Source of the DNA: UKL13-2 sp031414695
GTDB lineage: Bacteria; Pseudomonadota; Gammaproteobacteria; Burkholderiales; Usitatibacteraceae
DNA length: 64,000 nt
Assembly (NCBI GenBank): GCA_031414695.1
Contig: JANNWG010000018.1
Span: 7,432-71,431 of the forward strand
Direction of reading: 5' to 3'
Numbering within the stretch: position 1 is the stretch's first letter; every line of letters starts with the position of its first letter. Positions 7,101 to 15,648 of this stretch are shown here, one piece after another. The position numbers and the translations under genes were made by a program. Below the pieces are notes generated by a model. The model did not search any database. It was not told the DNA's origin and saw only the letters and a list, made by a program, of their open reading frames with translations.

Positions 7101-8033
7101 ATGATTCAGTCCAAACAAATCCGCGAACTTAACCTCACCCACGGCACTAGTGAATCGCGCTCGTCGTTCATCAGCGCGGCGAGTGGCTTAGTGAAGGTGA
7201 ACAATCTGCTTTACGTTGTCGCAGATGACGAACATCACTTGGGCGTTTTCTCTACCGACCATGTGGGACCGGGCGAACTTGTTCGGCTGTTTGATGGAAC
7301 GCTGCCCGATAACGCGAAACTACGAAAAGCGCAAAAACCAGACCTAGAGACGCTGCTCTTGCTACCGCCGCTTGCAGGCTTTCCGCATGGTGCGCTGCTG
7401 GCAATGGGTTCAGGCTCGAAGCCCAATCGTGACACGGGCGTATTGCTTGGCCTTGATGCTGTGGGGAACACGTTGTGGAATATTAACGCAGCGCCAAGGC
7501 TGATTGATTTGAGTTTGCTCTACGACGCCATCCGCGCTGAAGTTGATGATCTCAATATTGAGGGGGCGGTCATTGCCGATGGCAGACTTATCCTCTTGCA
7601 ACGTGGCAACAAGGGCGGGGCAAATGCCCTGATTGTTTGCGCGCTTGATTCGTTCATCGATGACCTTGTCGCCCACACTGCGCCGCGATTGCGCGTGGCG
7701 CCGCTGGTACGTGCCGTCGAGCTCGGTGATATTGATGGCGTACCGCTTTCATTCACCGATGCTGCGGGCTTGCCCGGTGGCAATTTATTGTTTACGTCTG
7801 CCGCTGAAAATACCGATAACAGTTTCGACGACGGTGCGTGCAGCGGATCAGCGATCGGTATTGTTGATGCGAACGGCAATGTCGCGATGATCGAACGATT
7901 AGACCAGCCATACAAAGTAGAAGGTGTCACTGCCACGATGCAGGCTGACGGCATTCATCTATTGCTGGTGACGGATGCCGATGATGAGAGCAAGCCAGCT
8001 TGTTTATTGTCAGCGGTGATGATGCCGACTTGA
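7101..8033 (+). CDS. Beta-propeller-like protein of unknown function (possibly DUF6929)
   Basis: A 310-residue soluble protein without signal peptide. It has repeated short strands ending in glycine and aspartate turns (LYVVADDEHHLGVF, LLAMGSGSKPNRDTGVLLGLD, GRLILLQRGNKGGANALIV, LLFTSAAENTDNSFDDG), as expected for a five- or six-bladed beta-propeller. It resembles uncharacterised proteins I associate with DUF6929, but I cannot confirm this. The substrate or partner is unknown. It stands alone, with no close neighbour on the same transcript. Confidence 0.6.
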   Translation: MIQSKQIRELNLTHGTSESRSSFISAASGLVKVNNLLYVVADDEHHLGVFSTDHVGPGELVRLFDGTLPDNAKLRKAQKPDLETLLLLPPLAGFPHGALLAMGSGSKPNRDTGVLLGLDAVGNTLWNINAAPRLIDLSLLYDAIRAEVDDLNIEGAVIADGRLILLQRGNKGGANALIVCALDSFIDDLVAHTAPRLRVAPLVRAVELGDIDGVPLSFTDAAGLPGGNLLFTSAAENTDNSFDDGACSGSAIGIVDANGNVAMIERLDQPYKVEGVTATMQADGIHLLLVTDADDESKPACLLSAVMMPT

Positions 8034-8314
8034 CGGTAAACCTAACGAGCAAGCCATATTGTCATGGCTGATTGTTTAGCAAACCCTACTATCGAAGGGC
8101 AAATTCAAGTGCAATAAGGGTCAAGCGCCATGCTGCTCAAACACCGTTAAATAAAATGCTTCAGTTTGATAAAAAAATGGTGTCCAACCTTATTCGAGTT
8201 ACTAGGAAGCGCAACAAAAAATCACGGCGCTCCTTTTTTTTTCATCTAACAGCCAGTCTTAGCCCTTGGCAAATTCGCAGTGAGTAAAATCGACTGCTTA
8301 GGTAAAATATTCGC
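8034..8314. other. Intergenic stretch with a possible broken family B copy
   Basis: No convincing gene. Near 8083-8120 the words CTATCGAAGGGCA and TTCAAGTGCA resemble the left half of the family B core, so this may be a decayed copy. The small open frame at 8072-8287 is very basic, has no ribosome site I can see, and begins inside this area; I do not count it as a gene. Confidence 0.3.
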
Positions 8315-8707
8315 ATGACACCTACAAAATTTCGCTTAACCCTTGCGCTCTATCTCGTCTTTGTGGTTCTCGCAATTGTTGGTCACGCGGTTGGCGCGCC
8401 GAATCTGCCGCCGCCGCTGCGTGAGTTTGTCGCCGCTGCAGATAAAACAACGTGGATGGTTGGTTGGCTTGGTATCTCCTATCTGGTCATGGCGAGTATT
8501 GCCTGTATCGGTCTATTGCTGTTCAAGAATTGGGCGCGACTGTTGTTTGTCATGGTGACGCTGGTTGGGTCGATACCTTGGGACGGCGCTACGGTTTATC
8601 CCGCGATGGAATATCTGTTTATTAATCTAGAGTTTGTATTGGCCGGCGTGATTATCGCGCTCTCGTATTGCTCCCCAGTCAGAGAGCGATTTTTAGCAAA
8701 ACGCTAG
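8315..8707 (+). CDS. Small integral membrane protein, unknown function
   Basis: A 130-residue inner-membrane protein with about four predicted transmembrane segments (roughly residues 8-27, 46-68, 73-88 and 98-118) and short charged loops. I recognise no family motif. It stands alone between long non-coding stretches, so context gives no clue. Start ATG 8315 places the first membrane segment right after a short basic N-terminus, as expected. Confidence 0.6.
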   Translation: MTPTKFRLTLALYLVFVVLAIVGHAVGAPNLPPPLREFVAAADKTTWMVGWLGISYLVMASIACIGLLLFKNWARLLFVMVTLVGSIPWDGATVYPAMEYLFINLEFVLAGVIIALSYCSPVRERFLAKR

Positions 8708-8858
8708 GCTGGGCAAAAATCAAAGGGAGCGATTTTTTGCAACGCTAATGCATCTACCCTAGCCAATACCAGCGTTTCGGACACGCCACCTTCAGTCCTC
8801 GCGGCTAATGTTCGCGTAAATGGGGTGGTAAATGGTGTGTTGTAGGTCGCAAATAGGC

Positions 8859-9974
8859 TCATCCGCGCGCCTCAAGCTGCGCCCGCACCGCTAACACTAG
8901 CGGTTCCAACACCGATTCCGGAAACGGCGACACGCTGCTGACATTGATCTCGCAAAGCACGTAGGTATCGGTGCCATCGGCGTTTTTGTCCCCTAATAAA
9001 AAATCGCAATCCCACAGCACGGGAAGCTCGGTGCGTGACAACGCAAAGTGCGCCATCAGCTGCGGCACCCAAACAGATTCAAGTTGATGTTTCAAGGCTT
9101 GAAACACGGGGTTGTCCGGCGTCGAATAGAGACGCGGCGTTGTCGCGGGGAATGCATCACGCGGCGCGCCGCTGGGTGCGGGACACAACGCGTTTACCGC
9201 TTGATGCCCAAAGCCCGCGACGCGATCATGCACAAGGTAGCAGCGTGTCATACCCTCTGGCAATCTCACTTGGTAGGGCTGATCGACCATGCGGCCTTCG
9301 CCCTCGTAGGCAAAATACTGGGCGCAACATTCTACGAAGGCGTCGATGGTGAGCACTTGTTCGCGGCTGCCGCGCGGCGCTTCTCGTACCCGCAACATCA
9401 TCGCTGCGCCTGGCAACGCCGCGATAGGCTCCACTTTCCAAATGCCCAAACCGCTATGTCCGCGATATTGTTTCAAAACGCGTATCTCACCAGCTGCCCA
9501 ATGCCGCTTCAGTGCGGCGGCAAGATCAGCTAGTGTGTGATGCACCAACGTCTCTGGCGCGCTCCAAGATATCGCCTGCGTATCCACCAGCACCTGCTTG
9601 GTGCCGAGTTTGAGGATGGTGTCGGGATGCGTACTCACATAGAGGCCCGCGGTTGCGACATCGCGCAACAGTTGATCGAGATGCGTTCGGTCGCAGCCTT
9701 GTTCAATCGGATTCACCCATACCAGTGCAGCCTGCACGGCGGCAAGCTGTGCGCGAACGTCATCGCGAACATCATCGTTATATACCACCGGCACCCCAAT
9801 AAGGCCCACGCGGGCAAGTGCGGGAAAAATTGAGGGGACTTTGCTGGTCCCGGCTGACGCATCGCGGCGACACTCTGCATCGCCGTGATAAATGACGGCA
9901 ACGGCGGCGGCCAGATTGGATGAAGGATGGGAAGCTGTGGGGGAAATAGTAGAGAGCGGGCGAACGGTGTCCAT
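8859..9974 (-). CDS. ATP-grasp-like protein of the Cj0069 type
   Basis: A protein of about 371 residues resembling the Cj0069 family, uncharacterised proteins with an ATP-grasp-like arrangement. Visible pieces are a central LKQYRGHSGLGIWKVE segment (nucleotide-binding-like), a middle part ending in RCYLVHDRVAGFGHQAV, and a C-terminal WDCDFLLGDKN...LCEINVSSV segment with acidic and asparagine residues in the metal-binding order of ATP-grasp enzymes. ATG 9974 is preferred: AAGG lies 7 bases upstream, whereas the full open frame starts at 10130 inside unrelated sequence. It likely ligates a carboxylate to an amine; substrates are unknown. It is a single-gene unit. Confidence 0.65.
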   Translation of the reverse strand: MDTVRPLSTISPTASHPSSNLAAAVAVIYHGDAECRRDASAGTSKVPSIFPALARVGLIGVPVVYNDDVRDDVRAQLAAVQAALVWVNPIEQGCDRTHLDQLLRDVATAGLYVSTHPDTILKLGTKQVLVDTQAISWSAPETLVHHTLADLAAALKRHWAAGEIRVLKQYRGHSGLGIWKVEPIAALPGAAMMLRVREAPRGSREQVLTIDAFVECCAQYFAYEGEGRMVDQPYQVRLPEGMTRCYLVHDRVAGFGHQAVNALCPAPSGAPRDAFPATTPRLYSTPDNPVFQALKHQLESVWVPQLMAHFALSRTELPVLWDCDFLLGDKNADGTDTYVLCEINVSSVSPFPESVLEPLVLAVRAQLEARG

Positions 9975-10109
9975 GCGCATACCTTTAGTCAGACGCACAG
10001 CATTTGGGCGAAGGGGACACCGCCGATGATCCGGGAGCCTGTGCGTTTCCCGAGGTGATATCGTACCGTGCGTCGTGAGGATGTGCAATGCAGAATAGCG
10101 GTAATGAGC

Positions 10110-10222
10110 CAATACTGTTCGTTTTATCACCGTTCACCCTGAGGTATCGAAGGGCTTGTACAAGTAAAGCCCTTCGATACCTCAGGGCGAACGGCGTTTT
10201 TCAGACTATCCGAACAGTATTG
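10110..10222. mobile_element. MITE-like palindromic insertion (family A core) with target duplication
   Basis: A 113-bp element with perfect 12-bp terminal inverted repeats, CAATACTGTTCG and CGAACAGTATTG, flanked on both sides by the 10-bp direct repeat GGTAATGAGC (10100-10109 and 10223-10232). Inside is a second large palindrome built on CACCCTGAGGTATCGAAGGG. It encodes nothing. This reads as a non-autonomous insertion. The rest of the 9975-10306 interval shows no gene. Confidence 0.75.
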
Positions 10223-10306
10223 GGTAATGAGCGTAATGATCGGGGAAAGACCACGATTACTTTCCGACCCAAAAGGCCAGTTGCCTCCTATCCGCGCAAA
10301 CCCAAC

Positions 10307-11665
10307 CTAGTGAATCGCTTTCGCCACTGCCTCTATTGCTGGGTCTCGCGCTGCGCGATATGCTTCAATGGTCCACGGTGCAGCGATGTCAGGGTCAAGC
10401 GATGTGACAGCGATAGGCCGCGAGACTACGGCGCGGTGGCAGTCGTCGAACTTCGCACATCCATTGCGGTAGTCGTGGCGTTCCGTAGCATACGCATAAT
10501 TTTCTTTTGAATGCTTGAGCGTTGTGCTTTTGCCCTCGGCAAAAAATTCCAATCGATCACCAACGGCTTCGCCCACTATCGTGACGCGCTCCGGCGCGGC
10601 CTGCTTAAGATAACCTAGTGTCGAAATCGCCGCCGAAAATGTCCACGGACTGGTCAATACGAAGATGCGTCCCTTCACGAGCTTAGGCAAGCTTTCCGCA
10701 AAATCGCGCGTCTGGGTCAGGTCGCCGCCGCCGTTCAAGCGAAGGTCTAGCACGAGATGCAATGGCTTCGTTTCTTCGATGAGCTTTTCGACCGCGCGGA
10801 AGTAACTCCGCAGCTTCATATCTGCGCTACTGCTTGACTGCCGCATGTCGATTACCACTGCATTAAGTGCGGCGTCGTGCCGCATGCGCAATCGGTTAAC
10901 CGGCTCTTGCAACGCCCACGGTGCGCGCTCAGGCGCGATGAGTGTTTTCCATGCGCGATCTTCAAGCTGTGCTAATTCAGCAAACATCCAGCGCGACGCA
11001 TTACCACCGACGCGATCTGCCCCCGCAGGTGAGGCAGTAAATGTACGCTCGACTTTTTTGCCATCAATAGTGATGAATGCATAGACGGGAGGCGCCACGG
11101 CGTTCTTGACATTGGGCGCTTTGCCCACGCCCACACCCAGCGCGCGCAGTTGAGGTGGACTTTCCAAGAAAAAAGCGGCCGTGCGATCACGCCACGCAGG
11201 CGTGCCGCCATCGAGTGCGCGATAGAGTGGTCGCAGTGCTGAGATCGGCATGCCATCGATTGCGACAAGGCGCGCGCCAAGCAAATCAGCGTTCTCCGCT
11301 TTGACGCGCAAGACATAAAAATCCTCACCAAATGGCGCGAGGCGCATATCAACGCGCTCAAAGCGACGCGAGCGCACCGAGAGCGACCCACCGCTGTGGC
11401 CGTTATCGGTAAGCGCTGCTACACGCGAAAGCGAGAGCTCAAACTCAGTCTGCCCAATCGAGGATAGTGTCTTCTCGATATCAACAAGTTGCTGCTCCGC
11501 TTCGCGCCGGGCAGCGGGTGTGTAGGAGCGATCTTTGTCGAAAAAATCGCGCCGAAACTGTGTGAGATCTTCTTTTCTTTTTTCCGCATCCGTGGGCGCT
11601 TGTGCAGACACCGCATGCGCGACCAAGCATAGGAGTGCGACCGCATAACGTTGAACATTTTTCAT
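10307..11665 (-). CDS. Exported S41-family peptidase-like protein
   Basis: A 452-residue protein with a cleavable signal peptide (1-21, ending AVSAQA). The C-terminal region resembles the tail-specific protease (S41) core: LVLDLRLNGGGDL, then LTSPWTFSAAIST in which the serine of TFSAA is in the nucleophile position. Residues about 105-160 look like a PDZ-type region (DLLGARLVAIDGMPI). It probably acts in the periplasm or is secreted. AGGGA lies upstream of ATG 11665. Single-gene unit; substrate unknown. Confidence 0.72.
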   Translation of the reverse strand: MKNVQRYAVALLCLVAHAVSAQAPTDAEKRKEDLTQFRRDFFDKDRSYTPAARREAEQQLVDIEKTLSSIGQTEFELSLSRVAALTDNGHSGGSLSVRSRRFERVDMRLAPFGEDFYVLRVKAENADLLGARLVAIDGMPISALRPLYRALDGGTPAWRDRTAAFFLESPPQLRALGVGVGKAPNVKNAVAPPVYAFITIDGKKVERTFTASPAGADRVGGNASRWMFAELAQLEDRAWKTLIAPERAPWALQEPVNRLRMRHDAALNAVVIDMRQSSSSADMKLRSYFRAVEKLIEETKPLHLVLDLRLNGGGDLTQTRDFAESLPKLVKGRIFVLTSPWTFSAAISTLGYLKQAAPERVTIVGEAVGDRLEFFAEGKSTTLKHSKENYAYATERHDYRNGCAKFDDCHRAVVSRPIAVTSLDPDIAAPWTIEAYRAARDPAIEAVAKAIH

Positions 11666-11857
11666 ATTGATCCCTAATCAGCAAGTGAACGAAGGCGGCA
11701 TAGCGTTGATGCCGTTTCTGTTTGACGCGGCGGCGAGGGAATTTAGATTCAGCGGGATTTGATCGCGCGCATGCGGGGGAAATAATGCCCTCTTAAAGCA
11801 ACGTCAAGTCATTCGCTGAACTATTGATTCAGCAATTAAATATGACAAATAATTTGT

Positions 11858-11969
11858 GTCGTCCCGAGCGCAGCCGAGGGATATGCTTTTCGCATTTTCG
11901 TTGTGCATCTAGAATGCATATCCCTCGGCTTGACCGTAGGGAATCCCTTTTCGGGACGCTCGGGATGAC
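11858..11969. repeat. Nested palindrome, GTCGTCCCGAGCG type
   Basis: Outer arms GTCGTCCCGAGCG and CGCTCGGGATGAC, and inner arms CCGAGGGATATGC and GCATATCCCTCGG, make a double hairpin. Both sides are bordered by A/T-rich sequence including TGACAAAT. It differs from families A and B and occurs once in this window. Together with the family B copy at 12067 it fills the gene-free interval 11666-12238, where I see nothing else. Confidence 0.7.
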
Positions 11970-12066
11970 AAATTTATATAGATGGACGCAATTTATGAAG
12001 ATAAAAAACCATTGTTCACGTACATTATTCAATTACTTTTTTAACCATATTTAATTGCCGAATCTA

Positions 12067-12153
12067 GAGAAGCGCCCCTTTCACATACCATAGCATCCAC
12101 GGGCACTTTCAGACATTTGTGCTTGAAAACTCCCGTCTAATTTGGCGCTTCTC
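12067..12153. repeat. Family B hairpin repeat, copy 3
   Basis: Best-formed copy. Perfect 10-bp outer arms GAGAAGCGCC (12067-12076) and GGCGCTTCTC (12144-12153) enclose the core TAGCATCCACGGGCA, TTTCAGACA, TGCTTGAAAA, CTCCCGTC, which itself folds (ACGGG with CCCGT; TTTCA with TGAAA). Confidence 0.75.
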
Positions 12154-12238
12154 TTTTCGTCATTCTGACGTGTGAATACCCCTTTTAGTACCGACTTAGC
12201 ATTTCACAATCTCCCGCCATCCGATTTGGAGTCACTTT

Positions 12239-13228
12239 ATGAACCGTAGACAATCTCTCGCCGCCCTTCCTGTCATCGGCACGATGATCCTGCAGCCTCG
12301 CGTCGGATGCGCGCAGCTAGCGGGCAAAACCACTGAGCCGCTAGTTGTACAAAAAGCACAATCTGCATCTCACATAAGCCGCGCCATTCCATCAAGCGGA
12401 GAACGGGTACCAGCAATCGGCCTCGGCACTTGGCAGACATTTGATGTCGGTGCGAGTGCTACTGAAAGAGCGCAGCTTACAGAGGTGTTGCGTGAGTTCG
12501 TCGCGCTCGGCGGGCGTGTGATTGATTCGTCGCCGATGTATGGCCGCTCAGAGGATGTGGCGGGTGAGCTGATGCGCGCCATTGGCGTCCCAGACAATAT
12601 GTTTGTTGCGACCAAAGTCTGGACGCGTGGCGAGGCGGCGGGCACTGCACAAATGCGCGCCTCAATCGAAAAGCTCGCCACGACCACCACCGCAAAAGGG
12701 AAAGCGCTCGACCTCATGCAAGTGCATAACTTGGTTGATGTTGAAACACACTTAGCCACGCTTGCCGTGTGGAAGCGCGAGCGCCACATCCGTTATGTGG
12801 GTATTACGCACTACACCGAGAGCGCATACGGCGATGTGGCGGCGCTGATTAAGAAACAGAAATCTGGCACGATTGATTTTTTGCAGATCAACTATTCAGT
12901 GGCTGAGCAGAGTGCTGCGAAGCGCCTACTACCGCTCGCGTCTGAGCGTGGCATTGCGGTGATAGTCAACCGACCGTTTGCTGGGGGTGAAGTATTACGA
13001 CGCTTGCGCGACGTGCCACTGCCTAGCGTCGCCAAGGATATCGGCGCCGTGTCGTGGGCGCAGCTGCTATTGAAATACGTATTTAGTCACCCTGCGGTGA
13101 CGTGCGCGATACCGGCTACATCCAAGGTGGCCCACTTGCGCGACAACATGGCCGCGATGGCTATCGCGGGTGGGGAATTGCCCAACGAAAAGCAGCGCGC
13201 GCAGATCGCGGCAGCGGTCTTGGCCTAG
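12239..13228 (+). CDS. Exported aldo/keto reductase
   Basis: A 329-residue NAD(P)H-dependent aldo/keto reductase. The catalytic tetrad is visible: D96 and Y101 (VIDSSPMYGRSE), K126 (FVATKVW) and H163 (MQVHNLVD). The N-terminus MNRRQSLAAL followed by a hydrophobic run resembles a twin-arginine signal, so the folded enzyme may be exported. The barrel C-terminus (VFSHPAVTCAIPATSKVAHLRDN) is complete. The natural substrate is unknown. A GGAG ribosome site lies upstream. Single-gene unit between family B copies. Confidence 0.85.
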   Translation: MNRRQSLAALPVIGTMILQPRVGCAQLAGKTTEPLVVQKAQSASHISRAIPSSGERVPAIGLGTWQTFDVGASATERAQLTEVLREFVALGGRVIDSSPMYGRSEDVAGELMRAIGVPDNMFVATKVWTRGEAAGTAQMRASIEKLATTTTAKGKALDLMQVHNLVDVETHLATLAVWKRERHIRYVGITHYTESAYGDVAALIKKQKSGTIDFLQINYSVAEQSAAKRLLPLASERGIAVIVNRPFAGGEVLRRLRDVPLPSVAKDIGAVSWAQLLLKYVFSHPAVTCAIPATSKVAHLRDNMAAMAIAGGELPNEKQRAQIAAAVLA

Positions 13229-13253
13229 CAATGCTGTCGCACAAACCGCAACG

Positions 13254-13322
13254 TAAAAGTCTAGAATAACTGCGCTGTTTCAGCCTTTTATGCTTCAACT
13301 GCGCCCTTAATTAACGACTTTA
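13254..13322. repeat. Family B hairpin repeat, copy 4
   Basis: AAAGTC and GACTTT outer arms enclose GCTGTTTCAGCC, TATGCTTCAACTGCGCCC, a diverged version of the family B core. It lies between the aldo/keto reductase and VOC genes. Confidence 0.55.
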
Positions 13323-13327
13323 TCTAT

Positions 13328-13756
13328 ATGCCAAATCAACCATTTCGATCACGATTTCATCTCGCTTTTCACGTTACCGATCTCAATGTGGCGCGCGATT
13401 TTTACGGACAAGTATTAGGTTGTGCGGAAGGCCGCTCGACTGAGACGTGGGTGGATTTTGATTTTTTTGGACACCAAATTTCGTTGCATTTGGGTGCGCC
13501 ATTTGCCTCAACACTCACTGGGCAAGTTGACAACATCCTCGTACCCATGCCGCACTTTGGTGTGATCTTGCCGATGCACGATTGGCACGCACTTGCGACG
13601 CGGCTTGAAGGGCAAGTTGTTGAGTTTGTATTAAAGCCCAGCATTCGTTTCAGTGGGCAGCCCGGTGAGCAAGGCACGATGTTTTTCAAAGACCCGAGCG
13701 GCAACCCAATTGAGATTAAAGGGTTTGCAAATGAGGCCGCTATTTTTGCCACCTAG
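13328..13756 (+). CDS. VOC-superfamily (glyoxalase-like) protein
   Basis: A 142-residue protein with the paired beta-alpha-beta-beta-beta modules of the vicinal-oxygen-chelate fold. FHLAFHVTDLNVARDFYGQVLG opens the first module and GTMFFKDPSGNPIEIKGF closes the second, giving metal-ligand candidates H13 (LAFHV region) and the final E. It could be a dioxygenase-like, isomerase-like or resistance protein; nothing in the neighbourhood narrows this. Confidence 0.8.
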   Translation: MPNQPFRSRFHLAFHVTDLNVARDFYGQVLGCAEGRSTETWVDFDFFGHQISLHLGAPFASTLTGQVDNILVPMPHFGVILPMHDWHALATRLEGQVVEFVLKPSIRFSGQPGEQGTMFFKDPSGNPIEIKGFANEAAIFAT

Positions 13757-13763
13757 CGAATAA

Positions 13764-14001
13764 TCGCATTGCGCGTATTTTCGCAATGAGCCAACAGCAA
13801 TAGTTTTTATCTATGCAGGTTATGCGCACGCGGCAAAAGTGGCACGCCTCATGGCAAAGACTGGCATTGACCCACTGACCATTGAGCAGACCGGCCAATA
13901 TGCTAGAGCTGATCGTGCGCGGTTCGCTACATCTTGTGCCAGCGAGTGCGTTTGAGCCGTCTTTACTTGACGTATTGCACCGCCGCCGCAGCGTGGCATG
14001 A
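13764..14001 (+). pseudogene. Decayed C-terminal fragment of an unknown protein gene
   Basis: There is no full open frame, but one frame from 13764 reads NEPTAIVFIYAGYAHAAK then RLMAKTGIDPLTIEQTG, a protein-like stretch that reminds me of C-termini of uncharacterised proteins. It then meets a stop at 13952. Another frame continues to TGA 13999-14001 with LIVRGSLHLVPASAFEPSLL. This pattern suggests a gene remnant with a frameshift and no N-terminal part. The parent family is not identified. Confidence 0.4.
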
Positions 14002-14025
14002 TATTTTTTATAAGCCTCAAAGTCT

Positions 14026-14093
14026 TAAACTCTAATATCCAAGGCTTGTTACAAACATTTACCCTCTAAAATGCCCGCCAATAAGAGAGTTTT
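14026..14093. repeat. Family B hairpin repeat, copy 5
   Basis: AAACTCT (14027-14033) and AGAGTTT (14086-14092) form the outer stem. Core words AATATCCAAGGC, ACAAACATTTA, ATGCCCGCCAAT match the family. It follows the gene remnant and completes the gene-free interval 13757-14227. Confidence 0.65.
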
Positions 14094-14227
14094 ATTTTAT
14101 TAAAGCGTGGAGTTGGCATCTGATTGCTCAAAGCAGTGCAGCATCCTCATATCTCCAAGTGCAACAATCCCAAACACAAACCCCAGCCAAAGCTGGGGTT
14201 CATGATTCCTACATCACAACATCAAGC

Positions 14228-15316
14228 TCATCCACCCAACACTGCATAGTCCGTATACCCCTTCGCCCCCGGCGTATAAAAGGTGGACATGTCCGGCGCG
14301 TTGAGTTCTGCACCCTTTTCCATACGTGCAACCAAATCCGGGTTGGCTATAAATGCGCGGGCGAAGGCGACCATGTCGGCTTCATTGGCATCGAGTGCGG
14401 CTTGTGCGGAGGTCGCATCAAATCCACCGGCGATGATGAATGGCCCGTTGAAGGCGTGGCGTAGCGCCAGCTTGAATGCGGTGGGTACGGGTGGTGCGCC
14501 CATCGCCGAGTGGTCGAGTACGTGCAGGTAGACGAGTTTGAGTGCGGATAATTCGTTGACCAAGGCAAGATACTGCGCTTCTTGCTCTGGGTAGTTGCCA
14601 GTGGCGTTGAAGACACCGTATGGCGAGAGTCGGATGCCTACGCGCTCCGCGCCGATGGCGGCAATGCTGGCGCGTGCGACTTCTAAGGCAAAGCGATTGC
14701 GATTCTCATTTGAGCCACCGTAGTTATCGGTGCGGGTATTGACGTTGGCATTCAAAAATTGCTCAACCAAATAGCCATTTGCCGCATGTATTTCTACGCC
14801 GTCGAATCCCGCTTCAACGGCGAGCTTTGCGGCGTGGGCAAATTCATTTACTGCATGCGCAATATCAGCCTCAGTCATCGCGCGCGGTTTTGTGTGTGGC
14901 TGCATACCGTGGGTGTCGGTGTACATTTCGCCAGGGCAGATGGCGTCGGTGGGGCTGAGCACTTCGGCGCCCGCTGGCAGATTAGCGGCGGCACTGACGC
15001 GGCCTGTGTGCATGAATTGAATAAATATTTTGCCGCCTTTGTCATGCACAGCATCCGTGGTGAGCTTCCAGCCTGCGACATGCGCCGCATTAAATAATCC
15101 CGGTATGCGCGCATAGCCCAAGCCATTTGCTGAGGGGGTCGTGCCCTCGGTAATGATAAGGCCAGCCGTGGCGCGTTGGCCGTAGTATTCCGCCATCAAT
15201 GCGTTTGGCGTATTCGCCTCCGTAGCGCGGCTACGCGTCATGGGCGCCATCACGGTACGATTTGTGAGTGGTAGATTATTTAGTTTGTAAGGGGCAAAAA
15301 GAGAGGTCGTTGACAT
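14228..15316 (-). CDS. Old Yellow Enzyme family alkene reductase
   Basis: A 362-residue FMN-dependent oxidoreductase of the NemA/Old Yellow Enzyme group. It reduces activated C=C bonds (and often nitro compounds) with NAD(P)H. Family marks: LFAPYKLNNLPLTNR start, MAPMTRSRA, IQFMHTGR, and the substrate-anchoring H177/N180 pair in VEIHAANGYL, then NTRTDNYGGS. The true start is ATG 15316 (MSTTSLF); a longer frame to 15496 would add 60 residues without family match. Physiological substrate unknown. Confidence 0.9.
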   Translation of the reverse strand: MSTTSLFAPYKLNNLPLTNRTVMAPMTRSRATEANTPNALMAEYYGQRATAGLIITEGTTPSANGLGYARIPGLFNAAHVAGWKLTTDAVHDKGGKIFIQFMHTGRVSAAANLPAGAEVLSPTDAICPGEMYTDTHGMQPHTKPRAMTEADIAHAVNEFAHAAKLAVEAGFDGVEIHAANGYLVEQFLNANVNTRTDNYGGSNENRNRFALEVARASIAAIGAERVGIRLSPYGVFNATGNYPEQEAQYLALVNELSALKLVYLHVLDHSAMGAPPVPTAFKLALRHAFNGPFIIAGGFDATSAQAALDANEADMVAFARAFIANPDLVARMEKGAELNAPDMSTFYTPGAKGYTDYAVLGG

Positions 15317-15508
15317 GGCAATCCATTGAAAGATGGGAGAAGGGAAATTGGAAGTCAGGTACTGTGGATGTATACGCAATTGACGCTTAACATAAGGTCT
15401 GAATTGATAAATGCAATAGTAATTAATCAATATGTACAAATGATGAAGATGTGTAACGACAAGATGTGATCTATATAAGCGAAGTGTTTTCTGCATCTAT
15501 AGCATCGC

Positions 15509-15579
15509 ATAAACGCTATTATCTACCTGCATTTCCAAGCATTTTTGGCTTGAAATAGCCGCCAATATTAGTGTTTTAT
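15509..15579. repeat. Family B hairpin repeat, copy 6
   Basis: ATAAACGCTA (15509-15518) pairs with TAGTGTTTTAT (15569-15579) with one bulge. The core ATTTCCAAGCATTTTTGGCTTGAAATAGCCGCCAAT fits the family in two adjoining parts. It lies in the divergent spacer (15317-15648) between the reductase and rlmF, which otherwise holds only A/T-rich sequence. Confidence 0.65.
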
Positions 15580-15648
15580 AATCTATCAGGTGCTAGCCTG
15601 TAGGAAGCCTGCGGGCAAAAAGATCAACATCAATTAAATAAAAACACC

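Noticed and set aside
8072..8287. 71-residue basic open frame
   Set aside because: No ribosome site, very high Lys/Arg content from A-rich sequence, overlaps a likely repeat remnant; not protein-like.
10088..10510. 140-residue plus-strand open frame
   Set aside because: It runs through the whole MITE-like palindrome and into the 3' end of the minus-strand S41 gene; composition follows those features.
11824..12054. 76-residue open frames on both strands
   Set aside because: Both are translations of the nested palindrome at 11858-11969.
5874..15579. Family B repeats as attC sites of an integron array covering 6-16 kb
   Set aside because: The single-gene spacing looks cassette-like, but the outer ends are not the RYYYAAC/GTTRRRY core sites, the arms differ from copy to copy, gene directions are mixed, and core genes such as rlmF lie among them.
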